The position numbers were made by a program, and so were the translations under genes. A stretch of DNA of 64,000 nucleotides from Streptomyces sp. IMTB 2501 (GTDB taxonomy: Bacteria; Actinomycetota; Actinomycetes; Streptomycetales; Streptomycetaceae). Under the pieces are notes generated by a model, which was not told where the DNA came from, searched no databases, and was given only the letters and a program-made list of their open reading frames with translations. Within the stretch, counting starts at the first letter, position 1, and each line of letters opens with the position of its first letter. This document shows positions 1-7,482 of the stretch, one piece after another. The DNA is taken from assembly GCF_001953885.1 (NCBI RefSeq), contig NZ_MQUS01000005.1, positions 62,001 through 126,000 of the forward strand. Reading direction: 5' to 3'.

Positions 1-151
1 CCGGCAGCGCGAACCAGGACGACTCCCCGGTCAGCCACAGGGACACCTCGACACCGCTGGCCACGGCCACCGCCGCCACGGTGAAGGCCTGCGAGCAACG
101 CTCGGGCGCATCGGCGCCGGCCGTCACCTTGATCACGAGCTTCTTGGTCAT
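1..151 (-). CDS. DsrE-family protein (partial, C-terminus off the window)
   Basis: Only the first 50 codons are present; the gene continues beyond the left edge. The N-terminus (MTKKLVIKVTAGADAPERC) followed by a helix rich in Ala and Val and a segment ending in SLWLTG fits the first beta-alpha-beta unit of small DsrE/DsrF-like proteins. These are cytoplasmic proteins linked to sulfur relay or of unknown role. The ATG overlaps the TGA of the upstream gene (ATGA), so it is the distal gene of a three-gene minus-strand operon. The family call rests on a short stretch. No active-site Cys can be judged because the rest is missing. Confidence 0.6.
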   Translation of the reverse strand, partial: MTKKLVIKVTAGADAPERCSQAFTVAAVAVASGVEVSLWLTGESSWFALP

Positions 152-393
152 AAAGGCAGCGTAGCCGCGGCGACGACGGTGACGATCAGCGTGGCGAGAC
201 ACAACACGGTGAGCGCGCCGCTGACGACGGCCCCGTCGACCCTGCGCCGCGGGCGCTGTCTCTGCCGGGCCTGCTCGGCGAAATACGGGTGGAAGGGCGG
301 CAGCGCGTACGCGGGCTGGACGAATTCCCGATCCCGAGGCGTACGCCCCATTGCCTGCCGCCGCTTGCACTCCTCATACGGCAGCCCCGTCAT
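148..393 (-). CDS. Small single-pass membrane protein, unknown function
   Basis: The predicted protein has 81 residues. The first 50 are charged and polar with many Arg residues, ending in a positive cluster (RQRQRPRRR). A single strongly hydrophobic segment follows at about residues 56-79, at the extreme C-terminus. This fits a tail-anchored or N-in membrane protein with a basic cytoplasmic face. It overlaps both neighbours by four bases (ATGA at each end), so translation of the operon is probably coupled. I do not recognise a family. The tight coupling to the DsrE gene suggests a shared role, which is inference. Confidence 0.65.
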   Translation of the reverse strand: MTGLPYEECKRRQAMGRTPRDREFVQPAYALPPFHPYFAEQARQRQRPRRRVDGAVVSGALTVLCLATLIVTVVAAATLPL

Positions 394-794
394 GCCTGAT
401 GCTCCTTCCGCTGGTGCTGGCGCAGCAGGACGTTCGCGTCGGTCTCGGCGCTGCGGTCGTACTCGGCGCGGGCGGTCTGCCTGCGCCCGGCAAGCTCCGC
501 GCAGGCCGGGCAGCCGGGGATCGGCCGGGGCGGGCGACTTAGGTCCTCGGGGTCCGGCGGAGCGCTCGCACCGGCCGCGCGGGTGTGCCGGTTCGTCGCC
601 CGCACCTCGGCGCTCAGCCGCTCCCCACGCGTGGCGGGGCGCAGCGAGGCCGGGTCGGCCTGCCACTCCCTGCCGCCGCCGACGGGGCGCAGCATCGCGT
701 ACGGGCCTGACTTGTCCCGGTACTCGCCGACCTGGCTGGTCGCCGGGTCGTAGAGGAGGGATCCGGGTTCGAGGGGCTCCGACTTCGTTGTCAT
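390..794 (-). CDS. Hypothetical hydrophilic protein, first gene of a three-gene operon
   Basis: The predicted protein has 134 residues and no membrane segment or signal peptide. The N-terminal half contains a compact region (YDPATSQVGEY, then a GGGREW stretch). The C-terminal half is rich in Arg, Pro and Ala and contains one CPAC motif. An AAAGGAG Shine-Dalgarno lies about nine bases before the ATG. Proteins of this kind often sit next to HTH/DUF397 pairs in Streptomyces (from memory), and here it is divergent from exactly such a pair. Its function is unknown, and the CPAC pair could bind a metal, which is only a guess. Confidence 0.6.
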   Translation of the reverse strand: MTTKSEPLEPGSLLYDPATSQVGEYRDKSGPYAMLRPVGGGREWQADPASLRPATRGERLSAEVRATNRHTRAAGASAPPDPEDLSRPPRPIPGCPACAELAGRRQTARAEYDRSAETDANVLLRQHQRKEHQA

Positions 795-931
795 CGGGGT
801 CAGCTCCTTTCCATGAACACCTGTGCGCAGAGCGAGCGTTGGACTACGCTGCGTGTTCGTGTGCTTCGAGCATGGCGCATGGAAGGGGCGTTTGGGCTGT
901 TGAGAGGCCCAACTTCAACACCAGGCCCTTC

Positions 932-949
932 AAATTCCACAAATTCCAC
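932..949. promoter_or_regulatory. Two adjacent 9-bp direct repeats before the HTH gene
   Basis: AAATTCCAC occurs twice back to back, ending 14 bases before the HTH gene's start codon in an otherwise G+C-rich divergent intergenic region. AT-rich direct repeats at this place suggest an autoregulatory operator, but no experiment supports it. Confidence 0.35.
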
Positions 950-963
950 AGCCGGGGAGCGCG

Positions 964-1800
964 ATGCCGCAGCGAAGGGTGGTCACGGGACGCAGCCAGG
1001 AGCCGAGGGTGCGGTTCACCGAGGAGTTGCGGCTCCTGCGGACCGAGCGGGGCTTAAGCCTGCGGAAGCTGGCTGAGGAAGTCGGCTGGGACGCCTCGCA
1101 GTTCGGGAAGATGGAGAGCGGGCGGACGCTGGGCAGCCCCGAGGTCGTACAGGCGCTGGACCAGCACTACGGGACGCCGGGGTTGCTGTTGGCGATGTGG
1201 GAGCTGGCGGCGGCGGATCCGACGCAGTTCAGGGAGCAGTACCGGCGGTACATGCTGCTGGAGGCGGAGGCGATCAGTCTGTGGCACTACGCCGTGAGCG
1301 CACCGCCGGGCCTGCTCCAGACGGCCGGGTACGCACGCGAGGCGCTTGCCGTGGGTTGGATCAAGGGCCCTGAACTGGAGCAACAGGTCGAGGCACGCGT
1401 GGGGCGACGGCAGCTGCTGGAGGGCGACGACCCACCGCTGTTCCGCGTCATCCTCTCCGAGGCCGTGCTGCGTACGTCGCTGCGCGACGAGAAGGCGTGG
1501 CGGGATCAGTTGGAGAACCTGGTGGAGGCCGCTGAGCGCCCGAACATCACCCTCCAGGTGCTGCCGTTCAGTGCTGGCCCCCACGGCTTGATGAACACCG
1601 CCGTGATGTTCCTGCGGCTACCGGGCGGTCGGACGGTCGCCTATTCCGAAAACGACCTGCGCGGTGAACTCGTCGAAGAAGACACCTCAGTTGAGCTGCT
1701 ACAGCGTAGGTACGATGCGATGCGTGACCTGGCGCTGTCACCGGCCGAGTCGCGCAAGTTCATCCTGCGGATGTTGGAGGAAATGCCGTGCGAGCCATAA
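964..1800 (+). CDS. HTH (XRE-type) regulator with DUF5753 domain
   Basis: The predicted protein has 278 residues. Residues about 14-70 form an XRE/Cro helix-turn-helix (RFTEELRLLRTERGLSLRKL, then the ASQFGKMESG recognition helix). The rest is the DUF5753 ligand or partner-binding region found in the large WhiJ-like family of streptomycetes. The next gene encodes a DUF397 protein and overlaps it by 13 bases. The pairing of an HTH-DUF5753 protein with a small DUF397 partner is well known in this genus and resembles whiJ-type developmental switches, sometimes described as toxin-antitoxin-like. Start: ATG with GGGGAG just upstream. The regulated target is not visible, but the divergent operon is a candidate. 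Confidence 0.88.
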   Translation: MPQRRVVTGRSQEPRVRFTEELRLLRTERGLSLRKLAEEVGWDASQFGKMESGRTLGSPEVVQALDQHYGTPGLLLAMWELAAADPTQFREQYRRYMLLEAEAISLWHYAVSAPPGLLQTAGYAREALAVGWIKGPELEQQVEARVGRRQLLEGDDPPLFRVILSEAVLRTSLRDEKAWRDQLENLVEAAERPNITLQVLPFSAGPHGLMNTAVMFLRLPGGRTVAYSENDLRGELVEEDTSVELLQRRYDAMRDLALSPAESRKFILRMLEEMPCEP

Positions 1801-1982
1801 AACTGAGCGGCGTGACCTGGCGCAAGAGCAGCTACAGCAACACGAGCGGCGGCGAGTGCGTCGAGGTCGCCGACAACCTCCCCCTCGTCCCCGTCCGGGA
1901 CAGCAAGGACACCACCCGCACCCCCCTCCTCTTCGGCGCGGGCGCCTGGTCCGCATTTGTCGAGGGAGTCAAGCGGGGGTGA
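1788..1982 (+). CDS. DUF397 protein, partner of the HTH regulator
   Basis: The 64-residue protein has the family signature WRKSSYSN near the N-terminus, followed by GGECVEVA, VRDSKD and a C-terminal W-x-x-F-V motif. DUF397 proteins are small cytoplasmic partners of HTH-DUF5753 regulators. The ATG lies inside the last codons of the HTH gene in another frame, so translation is almost certainly coupled. The length is typical for the family. The biochemical role is not established. Confidence 0.9.
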   Translation: MRAIKLSGVTWRKSSYSNTSGGECVEVADNLPLVPVRDSKDTTRTPLLFGAGAWSAFVEGVKRG

Positions 1983-1990
1983 CCAGGGGC

Positions 1991-2185
1991 TCAGCCGAAG
2001 ACTCTGGCATTCAGCGGGGTGCCCACCAGGTCTGTGACGTCTGACAGGGCCGCAGAACGATCGGTGCCGGGATTGGGGGCGTGTTCCACGTAGCCGGTGT
2101 TCTGGGCGTGGGCAGTAGTCGACGTGACCGCCAGCAACAGACCGGCAGCTACCCCCGTCGCCATCGTTCGCAGCACCTTGAGCAT
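1991..2185 (-). CDS. Small secreted peptide, unknown function
   Basis: The 64-residue product starts with a clear Sec signal peptide: a short basic n-region, a hydrophobic core (ATGVAAGLLLAVTS) and an A-H-A cleavage site after about residue 27. The mature part is about 37 polar residues without cysteine. A GGAGAG Shine-Dalgarno precedes the ATG. It is convergent with the DUF397 gene, leaving eight bases between stops. Short secreted proteins of this type are common in Streptomyces and mostly uncharacterised. Confidence 0.7.
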   Translation of the reverse strand: MLKVLRTMATGVAAGLLLAVTSTTAHAQNTGYVEHAPNPGTDRSAALSDVTDLVGTPLNARVFG

Positions 2186-2392
2186 GCTCTTCTCTCCGAT
2201 CTCGGGGTCGAACCTGGATCAAGGTTCGGTGCCGGCCGGACCCGGGGCGAGCCGGGCGGGCCGAATGGCGGTGCGGCCCCGAGGCGGGCGGCCGGGCCCC
2301 TGGTCGGCCCACCTCGTCAAGAGAGCCCGCCCCCGGCCGCGTAAGCTGGGCCCCGGCTCTGTCGTATGCCCGCCCTCGCTCAAGGAGCACCC

Positions 2393-2491
2393 GTGGAAGC
2401 ATTCTTCGAAACCCTGCTGGTCCTGGTCTGCGTCGGTGTGCTCGCCTTCGCCGGGCTGACCGTGAAGAAGCTGTACCAGGGCCAGCGCTGA
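2393..2491 (+). CDS. Tiny single-pass membrane protein (32 aa)
   Basis: A GTG-started frame of 32 codons encodes a nearly complete transmembrane helix (FFETLLVLVCVGVLAFAGLTV) followed by a short basic tail, KKLYQGQR. An AAGGAG Shine-Dalgarno lies at good spacing. The stop is 26 bases before the nitrobindin-like gene, so they may share a transcript. I recall similar mini-proteins at this locus in other streptomycetes, which supports a real gene. Function is unknown. Confidence 0.6.
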   Translation: MEAFFETLLVLVCVGVLAFAGLTVKKLYQGQR

Positions 2492-2500
2492 CCCATACCT

Positions 2501-2514
2501 AGGAAAGCTTTCCT
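2501..2514. promoter_or_regulatory. 14-bp perfect palindrome covering the Shine-Dalgarno
   Basis: AGGAAAGCTTTCCT is self-complementary, includes the AGGAAAG ribosome-binding sequence and ends three bases before the next ATG. It could be an operator or a structure affecting ribosome access. Confidence 0.35.
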
Positions 2515-2517
2515 CTC

Positions 2518-3093
2518 ATGATCGAGATCCCGTCCGACCTGCACAAGGACCTCGTCCCGCTCGCCTTCTTGCTCGGCAACTGGGCCGGTGCGGGCGTGCA
2601 TGACTTCCCCGGCTCGGAGAAGTGCAACTTCGGGCAGGAGGTCAGCTTCACCCACGACGGCCGGGACTTCCTGGAGTACCACTCGCACACCTGGGTGCTG
2701 GACAAGGACGGCAACAAGCTCCGCGCGCTGGAGTCGGAGTCCGGCTTCTGGCGGATCGACGCCGACCGCAAGGTCGAGGTGACGATGACCCGCGACGACG
2801 GTGTCATCGAGATCTGGTACGGCGAGATGGCCGACAAGAAGCCGCAGATCGACCTGGTCACGGACGCGGTCGCGCGGACGGCCGCCTCGCAGCCGTACAA
2901 CGGGGGCAAGCGGCTCTACGGGTATGTGAAGAGCGACCTGATGTGGGTCGGCGAGAAGCAGACCCCCGAGGTCGAGCTGCGTCCCTACATGTCGGCCCAC
3001 CTGAAGAAGGTCGTCACCCCGGAGGACGTCGAGCGCTGGGCCAAGGCCCTGCCCGACGACATGCCGGACGACGGCATCGCCTTCTTCAAGTAG
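2518..3093 (+). CDS. Nitrobindin-like (FABP/DUF1794) heme-binding beta-barrel protein
   Basis: The 191-residue protein contains the G-x-W-x-G-x-G nitrobindin signature (GNWAGAG) at about residues 20-26, followed by beta-strand pairs typical of a ten-stranded barrel (FGQEVSF, FLEYHSHTW). Family members bind ferric heme in the barrel and react with nitric oxide or peroxynitrite; a proximal His in the C-terminal third is expected. The length fits the family. It lies upstream of nur and ygfZ, the usual actinobacterial arrangement. The physiological role in Streptomyces is unproved. Confidence 0.88.
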   Translation: MIEIPSDLHKDLVPLAFLLGNWAGAGVHDFPGSEKCNFGQEVSFTHDGRDFLEYHSHTWVLDKDGNKLRALESESGFWRIDADRKVEVTMTRDDGVIEIWYGEMADKKPQIDLVTDAVARTAASQPYNGGKRLYGYVKSDLMWVGEKQTPEVELRPYMSAHLKKVVTPEDVERWAKALPDDMPDDGIAFFK

Positions 3094-3236
3094 GCACCCT
3101 CCCGGCATCGTCCGGACGCCGTCGGCGCTGGGCACGAAGCTCGGCGACATCGACGGATCGGCCGTGCAGAACCTCACCGGAGGGTGGGTGGGCCGGGCGA
3201 TGCCGTGAGCGGCCCGACGGACCTAGACTTTCCGGT

Positions 3237-3674
3237 GTGGTGAGCACCGACTGGAAGAGCGACCTCAGACAGCGCGGCTACCGGCTGACGCCGCAGCGCC
3301 AGCTTGTCCTCGAAGCCGTGGACACCCTTGAGCACGCGACGCCCGACGACATCCTCGTGGAGGTGCGGAAGACGGCGTCGGGGGTCAACATCTCCACGGT
3401 CTACCGGACCCTTGAGCTGCTGGAGGAGCTGGGCCTGGTCAGCCACGCCCACCTCGGGCACGGTGCGCCGACGTACCACCTCGCCGACCGCCACCACCAT
3501 CTGCACCTGGTGTGCCGCGACTGCGAGAACGTGATCGAGGCCGATGTGGAGGTCGCCGCCGAGTTCACGGCGAAGCTCCGCGCACAGTTCGGCTTCGACA
3601 CCGACATGAAGCACTTCGCGATCTTCGGCCGGTGCAAGGACTGTTCGCTGAAGAGTTCAACTACCACGTCGTAG
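3237..3674 (+). CDS. nur: Nur, nickel-responsive Fur-family repressor
   Basis: The 145-residue Fur-family protein has a winged helix at residues 1-80 (RGYRLTPQRQ, then ISTVYRTLELLEELG) and a dimerisation/metal domain after it. Counting from this GTG, His70, His72 and His126 match the Ni-site of S. coelicolor Nur, and His33, His86, His88 and His90 match its second (M) site. The CxxC pairs at 93/96 and 133/136 are present. Nur represses nickel uptake and the iron superoxide dismutase gene sodF when nickel is available. A TAGACT -10 box ends seven bases before the GTG, implying a leaderless transcript; GTG at 3240 is the alternative. It has strong similarity to Nur as I remember it. Confidence 0.9.
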   Translation: MVSTDWKSDLRQRGYRLTPQRQLVLEAVDTLEHATPDDILVEVRKTASGVNISTVYRTLELLEELGLVSHAHLGHGAPTYHLADRHHHLHLVCRDCENVIEADVEVAAEFTAKLRAQFGFDTDMKHFAIFGRCKDCSLKSSTTTS

Positions 3675-3683
3675 GGTGGCTGT

Positions 3684-4649
3684 ATGAAGAGCCCCTTGCT
3701 GTCCCTGCCCGGCGCCGTTCCCGCCGAGGGTGTGGACGAAGGTGTCGCCGCCCACTACGGCGACCTGTTCCGCGAGCAGCGCGCCCTCGCCGACGGCACC
3801 GGTTTCGTCGACCTCTCCCACCGGGGAGTCGTCACCGTCTCCGGCGAGGACCGGCTGAGCTGGCTGCATCTGCTGCTCACCCAGCACGTCAGCGAGCTGC
3901 CGGCCGGCGAGGCCACCGAGGCGCTGATCCTGTCCGCCCACGGGCACATCGAGCACGCGCTGTACCTGGTGGACGACGGGACGACCGTCTGGGCGCACGT
4001 GGAGCCCGGTACGCAGGGCGCGCTGATCGCGTACCTGGAGTCGATGAAGTTCTTCTACCGGGTGGAGGTCGCCGACCGGACCGCCGACTTCGCCGTCGTC
4101 CATCTGCCCGCCGGTTCGATCGCCGAGGTGCCCGAGGGCGTCGTGGTCCGCGAGACGGCGTACGGCCGTGATCTGTTCCTGCCGCGCGAGGACCTGGAGT
4201 CCTTCGCGGCCACGCACGGGCCGGCCGCGGGTCTCCTCGCCCACGAGGCGCTCCGCGTCGAGCAGCACCGGCCCCGGCTCGGCTTCGAGACCGACCACCG
4301 GACCATCCCGCACGAGCTGGGCTGGATCGGTACGGCGGTGCATCTGCAGAAGGGCTGCTACCGGGGTCAGGAGACGGTCGCCCGGGTCCAGAACCTGGGC
4401 AAGCCCCCGCGCCGGCTGGTCTTCCTCCACCTGGACGGCAGCGACGTCCACCTCCCGGTCCCCGGCACGGAGATCCGCGTCGCGGACGAGGGGCCGGACG
4501 GCCGCAAGATCGGCTTCGTGACGACGTCGGTACGACACCATGAGCTGGGGCCGGTGGCTCTGGCACTGGTCAAGCGGAATGTGCCGCTCGATGCGAGGCT
4601 CCTCGCCGGAGAGACTGCGGCGGCGCAGGAGGTCGTGGTCGAGCCGTAG
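3684..4649 (+). CDS. ygfZ: YgfZ/GcvT-like folate-binding protein (Fe-S cluster assembly)
   Basis: The 321-residue protein carries the YgfZ hallmark K-G-C-Y-x-G-Q-E (residues about 227-234) inside a GcvT-like folate-binding fold. The central Cys is the conserved residue needed by YgfZ/IBA57 proteins, which help folate-dependent maturation of certain Fe-S enzymes such as MiaB. Start: ATG six bases after TAGGGT, a -10-like box whose TAG is the stop codon of nur, so it probably has its own leaderless transcript besides read-through from nur. The length is normal. Confidence 0.88.
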   Translation: MKSPLLSLPGAVPAEGVDEGVAAHYGDLFREQRALADGTGFVDLSHRGVVTVSGEDRLSWLHLLLTQHVSELPAGEATEALILSAHGHIEHALYLVDDGTTVWAHVEPGTQGALIAYLESMKFFYRVEVADRTADFAVVHLPAGSIAEVPEGVVVRETAYGRDLFLPREDLESFAATHGPAAGLLAHEALRVEQHRPRLGFETDHRTIPHELGWIGTAVHLQKGCYRGQETVARVQNLGKPPRRLVFLHLDGSDVHLPVPGTEIRVADEGPDGRKIGFVTTSVRHHELGPVALALVKRNVPLDARLLAGETAAAQEVVVEP

Positions 4650-4706
4650 CTCTGCGAGGCGGTGCCGTCGGGGGCGCGGGCCGTCGCCTGACTGCGGGCC
4701 CGTCGT

Positions 4707-4737
4707 GGCTGGTCGCGCAGTTCCCCGCGCCCCTTGA
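4707..4737 (+). repeat. Intergenic element of a type common in Streptomyces
   Basis: The stretch beginning GGCTGGTCGCGCAGTTCCCC and ending CGCGCCCCTTGA is a sequence I recognise as recurring in many Streptomyces intergenic regions, often as one half of an inverted pair. Only one half is present here. It sits between convergent ygfZ and dtd and may act in transcript ending. Confidence 0.5.
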
Positions 4738-4741
4738 GGAA

Positions 4742-5167
4742 CTAGATCTCCAGCAGCACCGTGAACGGGCCGTCGTTCGTCAGAGACACCCGCATCCGGG
4801 CGCCGAAGCGGCCCGTCGCCACTGTCGCGCCCAACCCCCGCAGCTGGGCGACCACCTCGTCCACCAGCGGCTCGGCGACATCACCGGGCGCGGCCGCGTT
4901 CCAGGTGGGCCGGCGGCCCTTGCGCGCGTCGCCGTACAGGGTGAACTGGCTGATCACCAGCAGCGGGGCGTCGATGTCGCTGCACGACTTCTCGTCCTGC
5001 AGCATGCGGATCGACCAGAGCTTGCGGGCCAGCTGTGCCGCCTTCTCCTTGGTGTCCTCGTGGGTCACCCCGACGAGCACGCACAGCCCCTCGCCCTCGA
5101 TCGCACCGACCGTCTCGCCGTCCACGACGACACTCGCGCCGTCCACTCTCTGCACCACCGCACGCAT
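4742..5167 (-). CDS. dtd: D-aminoacyl-tRNA deacylase (Dtd)
   Basis: The 141-residue protein matches bacterial Dtd throughout: it starts MRAVVQRV, contains the SQFTLYGD motif (about residues 76-83) and the NDGPFT motif near the C-terminus. These two motifs form the cross-subunit active site that hydrolyses D-amino acids, and Gly from tRNA-Ala, from mischarged tRNAs. I chose the internal ATG at 5167 because family members start MRAVVQRV; two upstream in-frame ATGs at 5179 and 5176 would add four residues. The gene is convergent with ygfZ and divergent from rsiG. Confidence 0.93.
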   Translation of the reverse strand: MRAVVQRVDGASVVVDGETVGAIEGEGLCVLVGVTHEDTKEKAAQLARKLWSIRMLQDEKSCSDIDAPLLVISQFTLYGDARKGRRPTWNAAAPGDVAEPLVDEVVAQLRGLGATVATGRFGARMRVSLTNDGPFTVLLEI

Positions 5168-5326
5168 GCGGACCATCATGCCGGGTCACCGGCACGCGGA
5201 TACAGGGGGTCCAATATAGATCTCTAACCCCCCATCTGGGGCCGTTCGGGGGCACTCGGTCACATAGCGGCCAGTTGGGGTGGCACGATGCTTGCACACG
5301 CCGGTCGAGGGGACGGTCAGAAGCAC

Positions 5327-6097
5327 ATGAGCACACCTAGTACCAGCGGGTGGCTGGGGGCGCAGGGGACGTACCGGGCGCCTGTCCAGCGCGCCGACAC
5401 TCCGGCGGGCGCGACGCTGCCCGCGCCGCCGGCCGAGTCCGATCCGGCCCTGCTGAGTCTGCCGGCGCCGCCTGCTGAGTCCGATCCGGCCCTGCTGAGT
5501 CTGCCGGCGGCGCCTGCTGAGTCCGATCCGGCCCTGCTGAGTCTGCCGGCGGCGCCCGCCGAGCACGACCCGGTCCTGCTGAGTCTGCCCGCGCAGCCGC
5601 CGGAGCCGGATCTGGCCCTGCTGAGCCTGCCCGAGCTGCGCACCCTGCGCCGCGACGCCCAGCGCGACGAGGCGGACCTCAGCTATGTGCGGCGGCTGCT
5701 GCAGGGCCGGATCGACATCCTGCGCGCGGAGCTGTGCCGGCGCGGCCGGGCCTCCCTGCCGGCGCCGGCGGACGGCTCCGTGGTCGACCGGCTCCCGGAA
5801 ATCCTCAAGGACGCCCCGGCCCGGCACCGCTCCTCGGCCCGCCATGTCACGCTCGGCACCCCGCACAACGAGGAGTACCGGCAGCTGGCCACCGAGATGC
5901 TCGCCGAGGTCGAGCTGAGCGATCTCCAGGCGCGTACGGATCTCGAACTGACCAGCGCGATGGGGCGGTTGGTCCGGTACGAGCAGGAGGTCTCCCGGCG
6001 CCGCCAGCATCTGCAGCGCACGGCCGACGACTCCAGCGCGGAGATCGCCCGCCGCTACCGGGTGGGCGAGGCCCAGGTGGACGACCTGCTGATCTGA
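5327..6097 (+). CDS. rsiG: RsiG, c-di-GMP-binding anti-sigma factor for WhiG
   Basis: The predicted protein has 256 residues. Two copies of the RsiG signature E(x)3S(x)2R(x)3Q(x)3D are complete: E115-S119-R122-Q126-D130 and E219-S223-R226-Q230-D234. In RsiG each motif lies on one helix of an antiparallel hairpin that binds two c-di-GMP molecules; the loaded protein sequesters sigma WhiG and delays sporulation. Ahead of the hairpin is a Pro/Ala/Leu-rich tail of five 14-residue tandem repeats that I do not recall in other RsiG proteins. An in-frame ATG at 5288 would add 13 residues; the MSTPSTSG start is preferred by similarity. Confidence 0.87.
   Translation: MSTPSTSGWLGAQGTYRAPVQRADTPAGATLPAPPAESDPALLSLPAPPAESDPALLSLPAAPAESDPALLSLPAAPAEHDPVLLSLPAQPPEPDLALLSLPELRTLRRDAQRDEADLSYVRRLLQGRIDILRAELCRRGRASLPAPADGSVVDRLPEILKDAPARHRSSARHVTLGTPHNEEYRQLATEMLAEVELSDLQARTDLELTSAMGRLVRYEQEVSRRRQHLQRTADDSSAEIARRYRVGEAQVDDLLI
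5421..5630 (+). repeat. Five tandem 42-bp coding repeats inside rsiG
   Basis: Equivalent GAG codons recur at 5435, 5477, 5519, 5561 and 5603, an exact 42-base period (14 codons). The encoded unit is roughly LPAxPAExDPALLS. Units 1-3 are nearly identical at DNA level and units 4-5 are diverged, as expected of an expanding minisatellite. Confidence 0.93.
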
Positions 6098-6114
6098 GGG
6101 GGGCGGTTCCGGGC

Positions 6115-6267
6115 GTGGGAAAGTCGGCGTCCATCTGGCTCGGTGGGGAGTCGCCGGTGCGGCCGGCGGCGCTCGGCCGGCTCCGGGAAGAACGAGAGGG
6201 CGCCGCCCGGCAGGCCGACGCCCTGTTCCGCTCGTCCGGGCGGCCATGGTGCCCGGACATCTTCTGA
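6115..6267 (+). CDS. Possible small protein (50 aa), unknown
   Basis: A GTG-started frame of 50 codons directly after rsiG has G or C at the third position in almost 90 percent of codons, the signature of a real Streptomyces gene. The product is hydrophilic, with an Arg/Glu/Ala helix-like middle ([14 protein letters not shown]) and a C-terminus ending PWCPDIF. No family is recognised. The Shine-Dalgarno is a loose G-rich run. It may be a co-transcribed mini-gene or chance coding bias. Confidence 0.35.
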   Translation: MGKSASIWLGGESPVRPAALGRLREEREGAARQADALFRSSGRPWCPDIF

Positions 6268-6313
6268 AGCCCTTCCTCCGGCGACGCGTTGACTGTTCAT
6301 CCGTAGCGTGCTC

Positions 6314-6382
6314 TTCAGTTGTGGCTGTGCTGTGCCGTGTTCAGTTGTGGCTGTGCCATGTGGTGTTCAGTTGTGTCTGTGC
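6314..6382 (+). repeat. Three direct repeats with 26-bp period upstream of devE
   Basis: TTCAGTTGTGGCTGTGC occurs at 6314 and 6340, and a one-mismatch copy (TCTGTGC ending) at 6366. The spacing is exactly 26 bases each time. The array is about 195 bases before the devE start in an otherwise gene-free stretch (6268-6576). Confidence 0.85.
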
Positions 6383-6473
6383 GCTTCGGTGGCCGTCCCC
6401 TGCCCGGGCTCCCGGCTCCCCTCCGGAAGGGAGCCCGGCCGACCAACCACTGGGAAGCTTGACCATGTTGTAC

Positions 6474-6490
6474 AAGTTGGTAGCCAACTT
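6474..6490. promoter_or_regulatory. Candidate DevA/DevE operator upstream of devE
   Basis: Perfect inverted repeat AAGTTGG-TAG-CCAACTT, ending 86 bases before the devE start. The same palindrome stands at exactly the same distance before devA. GntR regulators bind such short palindromes, and DevA is reported to repress its own operon. Confidence 0.65.
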
Positions 6491-6576
6491 CACTGTACTT
6501 ATCTCCGTTGGGAGGCGACTCATAACCAGCTGCCGGTGAACTGCCGGAACTTGGCGGGAAGTTGTAGTGTTCGTCC

Positions 6577-7482
6577 GTGGACCCGGAGCACGCCTCCGTC
6601 GGTGGACGGACGAGGTCACGGCGGCCTCACGCATCCCCTCGCGACATCGCCGACGCACTGCGCGGCCGGATCAGGTCCGGTGTGCTGCGGGCGGGTCAGC
6701 GCATGCCCACGCAGGCCGAGCTGGCCGAGGAGTTCGGAGTGGAGCGCGGGGTCGTACGGCAGGCACTGCGCATCCTGCAGACGGAGCAACTGCTCACCAA
6801 CGTGTCCAAGGGCAGTCCGGCCACCGTGGCGTCGGTGCCCGCACCGGTGCGGCTGCCGGCCGGTCCGGCGGCCCCGCCGCAGCCCACGATGGTCGGCCTC
6901 GCGCCCCGTATAGCGGACGCCTTCGCCGCCCCTCACGTGCGGATCGACGCGCTCTGCCTGACCTCGGTCTCGCTGACGATGGCCGTCGGCGAGCCACTCC
7001 GGCAGATCCACGCGGGACGGCTGAAACCGGCCAAGATCGACGTCCGGGTGCTGCTGCCCAGCCGGGACATCGACCTCGCCTTCCCGGCCCCGGTGGCCGA
7101 CGACGGCGGTCTGCTGCACCGCCGCTGGCTGGCCCAGCGCAACGCCCAGGGCATGGTGCTGCGGCAGAATCTGCTGGCTCTGTACGCCACGCACGGCGTC
7201 GACGTACACGTCTCCTTCCGTGCCCTGCCCTTCACCCCGCCGGTCAAGCTGTATCTGCTCAACGGCTCGGAGGCGCTGTTCGCGTACTACACGCTGCTGC
7301 GCCGCGAGCGGGAGATCGAGCACGAGCACCTGGAGCTGTACGACGCCGACGGCACCCGCTCGATGCTGTTCGCCTTCGAGCGGCGGGCCGGTCAGCGGGA
7401 CGCCGCGTTCGTGGAGCAGTCGCGGCTGTGGTTCGACGCGCTGTGGGAGACGATCAGTTCGGAACTGCTGCTCAGTTCATAG
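6577..7482 (+). CDS. devE: DevE, GntR-family regulator paralogous to DevA
   Basis: The 301-residue protein has an N-terminal GntR winged helix at about residues 23-90 (IADALRGRIRSGVLRAGQ, then LAEEFGVERGVVRQALRILQ). A large C-terminal effector domain follows; its blocks (LPSRDIDLAFP, FRALPFTPPVKLYLLNGSEA, ERRAGQRDAAFVEQS) are shared with the next GntR protein. The gene order GntR-small gene-GntR-HAD matches S. coelicolor devE-SCO4189-devA-devB. Loss of devA there blocks aerial development. Start: GTG with TAGTGT as -10 box six bases upstream, implying a leaderless mRNA, exactly as in devA. Symbol by synteny and similarity. Confidence 0.85.
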   Translation: MDPEHASVGGRTRSRRPHASPRDIADALRGRIRSGVLRAGQRMPTQAELAEEFGVERGVVRQALRILQTEQLLTNVSKGSPATVASVPAPVRLPAGPAAPPQPTMVGLAPRIADAFAAPHVRIDALCLTSVSLTMAVGEPLRQIHAGRLKPAKIDVRVLLPSRDIDLAFPAPVADDGGLLHRRWLAQRNAQGMVLRQNLLALYATHGVDVHVSFRALPFTPPVKLYLLNGSEALFAYYTLLRREREIEHEHLELYDADGTRSMLFAFERRAGQRDAAFVEQSRLWFDALWETISSELLLSS

